From Deltaproteobacteria bacterium RBG_13_52_11 (GTDB taxonomy: Bacteria > Desulfobacterota > B13-G15 > RBG-16-54-18): a DNA stretch of 16,244 nucleotides. The notes below the pieces were generated by a model that saw nothing but the letters and a program-made list of their open reading frames with translations, did not search any database and had not been told where the DNA came from. The stretch lies in contig MGQF01000098.1 of NCBI GenBank assembly GCA_001797745.1, forward strand, positions 47,859 to 64,102, in the 5' to 3' direction. This document shows positions 14,001-16,244 of the stretch, piece after piece; position 1 is the stretch's first letter; the number at the start of each line of letters is the position of its first letter. Made by a program: the position numbers and the translations under genes.

Positions 14001-15233
14001 AGGGGAAAAGTAGGAGGGGCTATCACCCGCACTATATACATCCCCCATATGGGAGACCACGCCTATGCCTTCGTTGCAGCCTTCGAGGCCTGCGGCCTCT
14101 CGGCACAGGTCTTCCCCGAATCGTCCCAGGAGACCCTCTACTGGGGCAGGAAATATACCTCGGGGAGGGAGTGCTACCCGTTCATCCTCACCACCGGGGA
14201 CATGATAAGGATCCTCAAGGGCAGGGATTGCGATCCCAGGCAGGTGGCCTTGTTCATGCCGTCGGGGAGCGGCCCCTGTCGCTTCGGACAGTACCATTAC
14301 TCCCACCGTCTCATCTTAGATGAACTAGGGTATGTCGATGTCCCCATTTACGCCCCCAATCAGGATGGGACACTCTACCGCGACATGGGGATTATAGGCT
14401 CCACCTTCAATAAACTCGGGTGGTGGGCCATCGTGGCAGTGGACCTCCTCATCAAAAAGCTCCATGAAACCAGACCGTATGAACAAAACGAGGGGGAGAC
14501 AGACCGGGTCTATCAGGAGTGCCTCCAGCTGGTCTGTGAGGCCATCCGGACCGGAGGCGATGATCTGAGAACGTTGGAGAAGTCCCTCCAGGAGGCTCGG
14601 GGACGATTTGAGCGCATCCCCGTGGTAAATCCCGGGAGCAATCCGAAGATCGGGATCGTGGGAGAGATCTATGTGCGGTCAAACCGTTTCAGCAACGAGA
14701 ATATCGTCCGCAAGATAGAAGCCCTCGGCGGGGAGGCGTGGCTTGCCCCCTTGGTGGAATGGATCCACTACATCAACGTCATCTCCCGCAGGCACACCTG
14801 GAGAAAGAAAGACTATTCAAATCTCATCAAGACAATAGTGACCGAGTACTACCAAAAGCAGTATGAACAGAGCCTCGATCGCATCTTTCAGGGAAGTATC
14901 AGAAACCTTCAAGAACCCAAGACTGCCGAGGTCCTCGCCTTGGCCAAACCCTATCTCGATTCCTCCTTTGAGGGGGAGGCGATCTTGAGCATCGGCAAGA
15001 CGATGGATTTCGCCCTCAAGGGTGCCAGCGGGGTGGTAAACGTCATGCCCTTTACCTGTATGCCGGGTACTGTCGTGAGCGCCATTCTCAAGAGGTATCG
15101 GGAGGAGAACGGCAATCTTCCCATCTTGAATATGGCCTATGATGGTCAGGAACAGAGCAACATCATGACCCGTCTGGAGGCCTTCATATACCAGGCCAAG
15201 CAGTACCGGGAGCAGCATCACGTGGAGAAATAG
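11028..15233 (+). CDS. Giant acyl-CoA dehydratase activase (BadF/HgdC-type, two ASKHA domains fused to dehydratase-like region)
   Basis: 1401 residues. Two ASKHA ATPase domains of the HgdC/BadF type come first: domain 1 has LGIDVGSVSANTVV, DIGGEDSK, CAAGTGSF (C131), GRCSVF (C170) and FQGGVAAN; domain 2 has LGLDVGSISTNLVV, EIGGQDSK, CAAGTGSF (C447), GERCTVF (C487) and FQGGTAFN. Then comes C604-x2-C607-x3-C611 with C630 (ECKGCPNMC, SRCEKY), a likely extra Fe-S site, a DUF2229-like region (IGIPRILTFYELLPFWKAFF) and a C-terminal part resembling HgdA/HgdB dehydratase subunits (GRECYPF, GPCRFGQYHYSHRL, MPFTCMPGTV). Activases use ATP to drive low-potential electrons through a [4Fe-4S] cluster into 2-hydroxyacyl-CoA dehydratases or benzoyl-CoA reductases. 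This all-in-one form is widespread in anaerobes and its substrate is unknown. It has its own promoter, diverges from the secretin-like gene, and ends 3 bp from the converging rlpA stop. Confidence 0.93.
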   Translation: MEQLYLGIDVGSVSANTVVMNRAGDIIEEHYTRLRGQPLRTVAGVLEEIFSRIPGERFGGIALTGIGGKGLTELLGGEFFNEIIAQAKAIERLYPQVRTIMDIGGEDSKLIILDQEDGRVRVDDFSMNTLCAAGTGSFLDQQASRLGFTIEEFGQLALQSQNPPRIAGRCSVFAKSDMIHLQQIATPDYDIVAGLCYALARNFKSNIGTGREIRRPVAFQGGVAANAGMRKAFFDILELNEGELIIPTHHASMGAIGAVLLALEEGRFSEKKIEGVERLQGYIAQQRNAEHEGWAPLSLAPRHLEDKGRVSKPEATDGKIPTYLGLDVGSISTNLVVIDEAERVIAKRYLMTAGRPIEAIRQGLQEIGAEIGDLVEIKGVGSTGSGRYLTGDFVGADIVRNEITAQATAAANIDPEVDTIFEIGGQDSKYISLEGGVIVDFEMNKVCAAGTGSFLEEQAEKLGISIKTEFAQKALDAPSPVRMGERCTVFIESDLVHHQQRGAEINDLVGGLCYSIVQNYLNRVVGDRRVGKRIFFQGGTAFNKGVVAAFERVVGKEITVPENHDVTGAIGVALLAKKERFWERSNFKGFDLSQRRYEITTFECKGCPNMCLIRKVSVEGEKPLFYGSRCEKYDVVRRSKVNTLPDLFAEREEFLFGPYPGEESLGDDAPAIGIPRILTFYELLPFWKAFFTELGYRVVLSDPTNKELIRKGVESMVAETCFPVKVAHGHVLNLLAKGVKRIFLPSVISMEKFGEAFEYSQTCPYVQSFPYVVHSSVDFKRYGAQVLQPVIPFGRGPQEVARVLVRLGRRIKRRASAIRRAYARAQKHQERFYRAIAARGKEVLDGLREGEKGMVIVGRPYNSCDQALNLDIPKKLRDLGVLPIPMDFLPLESMVERDGLRNMYWKYGQKILAAAHLIKDDPRLFGIYISNFGCGADSFITHFFRDTLKGKPYLQLEIDEHSADAGAITRCEAFLDSLKHARAPQEEGRRKRGKVGGAITRTIYIPHMGDHAYAFVAAFEACGLSAQVFPESSQETLYWGRKYTSGRECYPFILTTGDMIRILKGRDCDPRQVALFMPSGSGPCRFGQYHYSHRLILDELGYVDVPIYAPNQDGTLYRDMGIIGSTFNKLGWWAIVAVDLLIKKLHETRPYEQNEGETDRVYQECLQLVCEAIRTGGDDLRTLEKSLQEARGRFERIPVVNPGSNPKIGIVGEIYVRSNRFSNENIVRKIEALGGEAWLAPLVEWIHYINVISRRHTWRKKDYSNLIKTIVTEYYQKQYEQSLDRIFQGSIRNLQEPKTAEVLALAKPYLDSSFEGEAILSIGKTMDFALKGASGVVNVMPFTCMPGTVVSAILKRYREENGNLPILNMAYDGQEQSNIMTRLEAFIYQAKQYREQHHVEK

Positions 15234-15236
15234 GCG

Positions 15237-15878
15237 CTACTCTGTTGTGGTCATGAAGACCGTATATCCCTCCTGAGCCAAGCGCACGGCGAGCTGATAG
15301 GCCTCTTCCCTCGTCTTAAATTTCCCCAGCCTGACACGGTAATAGGTATTTTCCGGTGTCTTCAGTACCTCGATGTAGACATCTGGGTGTTCTTTCTGCA
15401 GAGCTTCCATCAACCTGGAGGCGTTGGATCGGTCGGCGAAGGATCCCGCTTGGATTGTGAAAGGCCCTTCAGGGGTGGAGGTGGGCGTGGGTCCTCTCTC
15501 TATGACCTCCACCCTCACCTTGGCTACCCCCTCTTCGGCCATCCCCAGGGCCTGGGCAGCGGCATAAGAGAGGTCGATGATCCTCCCTTTCACAAAGGGT
15601 CCGCGGTCATTGATGGCAACCATGACGGATCTGCCGTTGTTCAGGTGGGTAACCATCACGGCAGTTCCCAGGGGGAGGGTTTTGTGGGCGGCAGTCAACT
15701 GATACATATCGTAGACTTGACCGCTGGCGGTCTTGCGTCCATGAAACTGCTCTCCATACCACGAGGCCCATCCGACCTCTACCTTTTTTATCTTCGGAGG
15801 AACCGCTGCCTCTCTCCTGAAAAAGGTACATCCACACAGGATGCACATGGCGAGACAAATAAAGAGTACCTTCTTCAT
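15237..15878 (-). CDS. rlpA: RlpA-like septal lipoprotein with SPOR domain
   Basis: 213 residues from the ATG at 15878. A lipoprotein signal ends in the lipobox LCGC (C17). Residues about 34-128 form the double-psi beta-barrel of RlpA: VGWASWYGEQFHGRKTASG, LPLGTAVMVTHLNNGRS, INDRGPFVKGRIIDLS. Residues about 138-213 form a SPOR domain (PFTIQAGSFADRSNASRL, then YYRVRLGKFKTREEAYQLA), which binds peptidoglycan stripped of stem peptides at the septum. RlpA is a lytic transglycosylase in some species and acts in cell separation; it is anchored to the outer membrane. It begins 24 bp after the stop of an Elp3-like gene and its Shine-Dalgarno is weak, so it is probably the second gene of an operon. 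Confidence 0.95.
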   Translation of the reverse strand: MKKVLFICLAMCILCGCTFFRREAAVPPKIKKVEVGWASWYGEQFHGRKTASGQVYDMYQLTAAHKTLPLGTAVMVTHLNNGRSVMVAINDRGPFVKGRIIDLSYAAAQALGMAEEGVAKVRVEVIERGPTPTSTPEGPFTIQAGSFADRSNASRLMEALQKEHPDVYIEVLKTPENTYYRVRLGKFKTREEAYQLAVRLAQEGYTVFMTTTE

Positions 15879-15902
15879 TCCCTGATTACCATCGCCAGCT
15901 GA

Positions 15903-16244
15903 TTACACGCATAAGGATACCGTCCCCCGTTTTTGATGAGGATCAGGCCTCACCCTGATCTCATCCAAACCAAAGCTCTTCCGGAGCCTCTGGATATTGT
16001 TGCCCCCCTGTCCGTAGAACGTGGATATATCCTGGGGGGAGACGAGAAAGGTGGGTAGTATGCTCCCCTTATGAGGAAACTCGGCGAGGAGATCAATTGC
16101 CTGTTCGTACATAAGCACACTCTCCACCAATTGCCTGAAGGCGGGATGGTAGGGGCCGGCCACAATGGTCCCCGGTGCCTCCAGGGAGGGAGTAGGCTGC
16201 AGTCCTATCCTGATCACCGGGATATGGGCCTGATGAAACCGCTT
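15903..16244 (-). CDS. Elp3-like radical SAM protein, C-terminal part (truncated by window edge)
   Basis: The frame is open to the window edge (113 visible codons before TAA at 15903); the N-terminus and the radical SAM core lie outside. The visible part contains VIRIGLQPTPSLE and AGPYHPAFRQLVES, which I recognise from the C-terminal region of bacterial Elp3-like radical SAM proteins of the ELP3/YhcC group. The cysteine motif is not in view, so the assignment rests on these two stretches. The gene sits 24 bp upstream of rlpA on the same strand. Confidence 0.7.
   Translation of the reverse strand, partial: KRFHQAHIPVIRIGLQPTPSLEAPGTIVAGPYHPAFRQLVESVLMYEQAIDLLAEFPHKGSILPTFLVSPQDISTFYGQGGNNIQRLRKSFGLDEIRVRPDPHQKRGTVSLCV

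Noticed and set aside
13128..14306. 392-codon open frame on the minus strand inside the activase gene
   Set aside because: It lies antisense to a well-supported 1401-residue protein, in GC-rich sequence where long shadow frames are expected, and its translation resembles no protein family.
1..16244. CRISPR arrays, tRNA genes, insertion-sequence transposases
   Set aside because: No regularly spaced direct repeats, cloverleaf-like segments or transposase-like proteins were seen on reading both strands.

Overview
The window is a mosaic from what is probably an anaerobic, metabolically versatile bacterium, most likely of the Desulfobacterota/Syntrophobacterota kind. That placement is an inference from the gene content: an acyl-CoA ligase, a giant BadF/HgdC-type dehydratase activase, two radical-SAM proteins of the cobalamin-binding type, and a selenocysteine-containing IscA/HesB-like protein. 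No rRNA or other phylogenetic marker is present.

Left part (1-4760). A 5'-truncated AMP-forming acyl-CoA ligase on the + strand ends at a strong hairpin terminator. From there to about 11000 every gene lies on the - strand. Next comes a small gene that would look broken to an ordinary gene finder. It is an A-type Fe-S carrier (IscA/HesB-like) of 114 residues with an in-frame TGA at codon 35, the position of the first conserved cysteine of the family. A perfect 8-bp hairpin with a UGGAU loop follows at the right distance for a bacterial SECIS, so I read it as a selenoprotein. Upstream of it lie a radical-SAM protein with an unusual C-x4-C-x2-C cluster motif and an unrecognised putative lipoprotein. 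These two genes share a 55-bp promoter-plus-start block, so both begin with the same six residues.

Middle part (4760-9240). This is an AT-richer accessory island: a canonical B12-binding-type radical-SAM protein 31 bp downstream of an unrecognised two-TM membrane protein (a likely two-gene operon), then an AlbA_2 (Schlafen-type)/GHKL-ATPase/winged-helix protein.

PIN module (9241-10133). A PIN-domain toxin-like gene and a small partner gene lie between two 100-bp direct repeats (90% identical). The right copy is the 3' end of an intact secretin-like gene; the left copy is an orphan tail of a second such gene.

Right part (10035-16244). The secretin-like gene is divergent from a 1401-residue fused activase/dehydratase-like protein that has a clear sigma-70-type promoter. 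That protein converges, with a 3-bp gap, on an RlpA-like lipoprotein with a SPOR domain. A 5'-truncated Elp3-like radical-SAM protein lies 24 bp upstream of rlpA and may form an operon with it.

Functional links are partly conjectural. Fe-S chemistry recurs (three radical-SAM proteins, the activase, the IscA/HesB selenoprotein), and the selenoprotein could serve Fe-S delivery, but nothing in the window proves a shared pathway. Several - strand genes have a -10-like hexamer only 6 nt before the start codon and no Shine-Dalgarno, suggesting leaderless transcripts.
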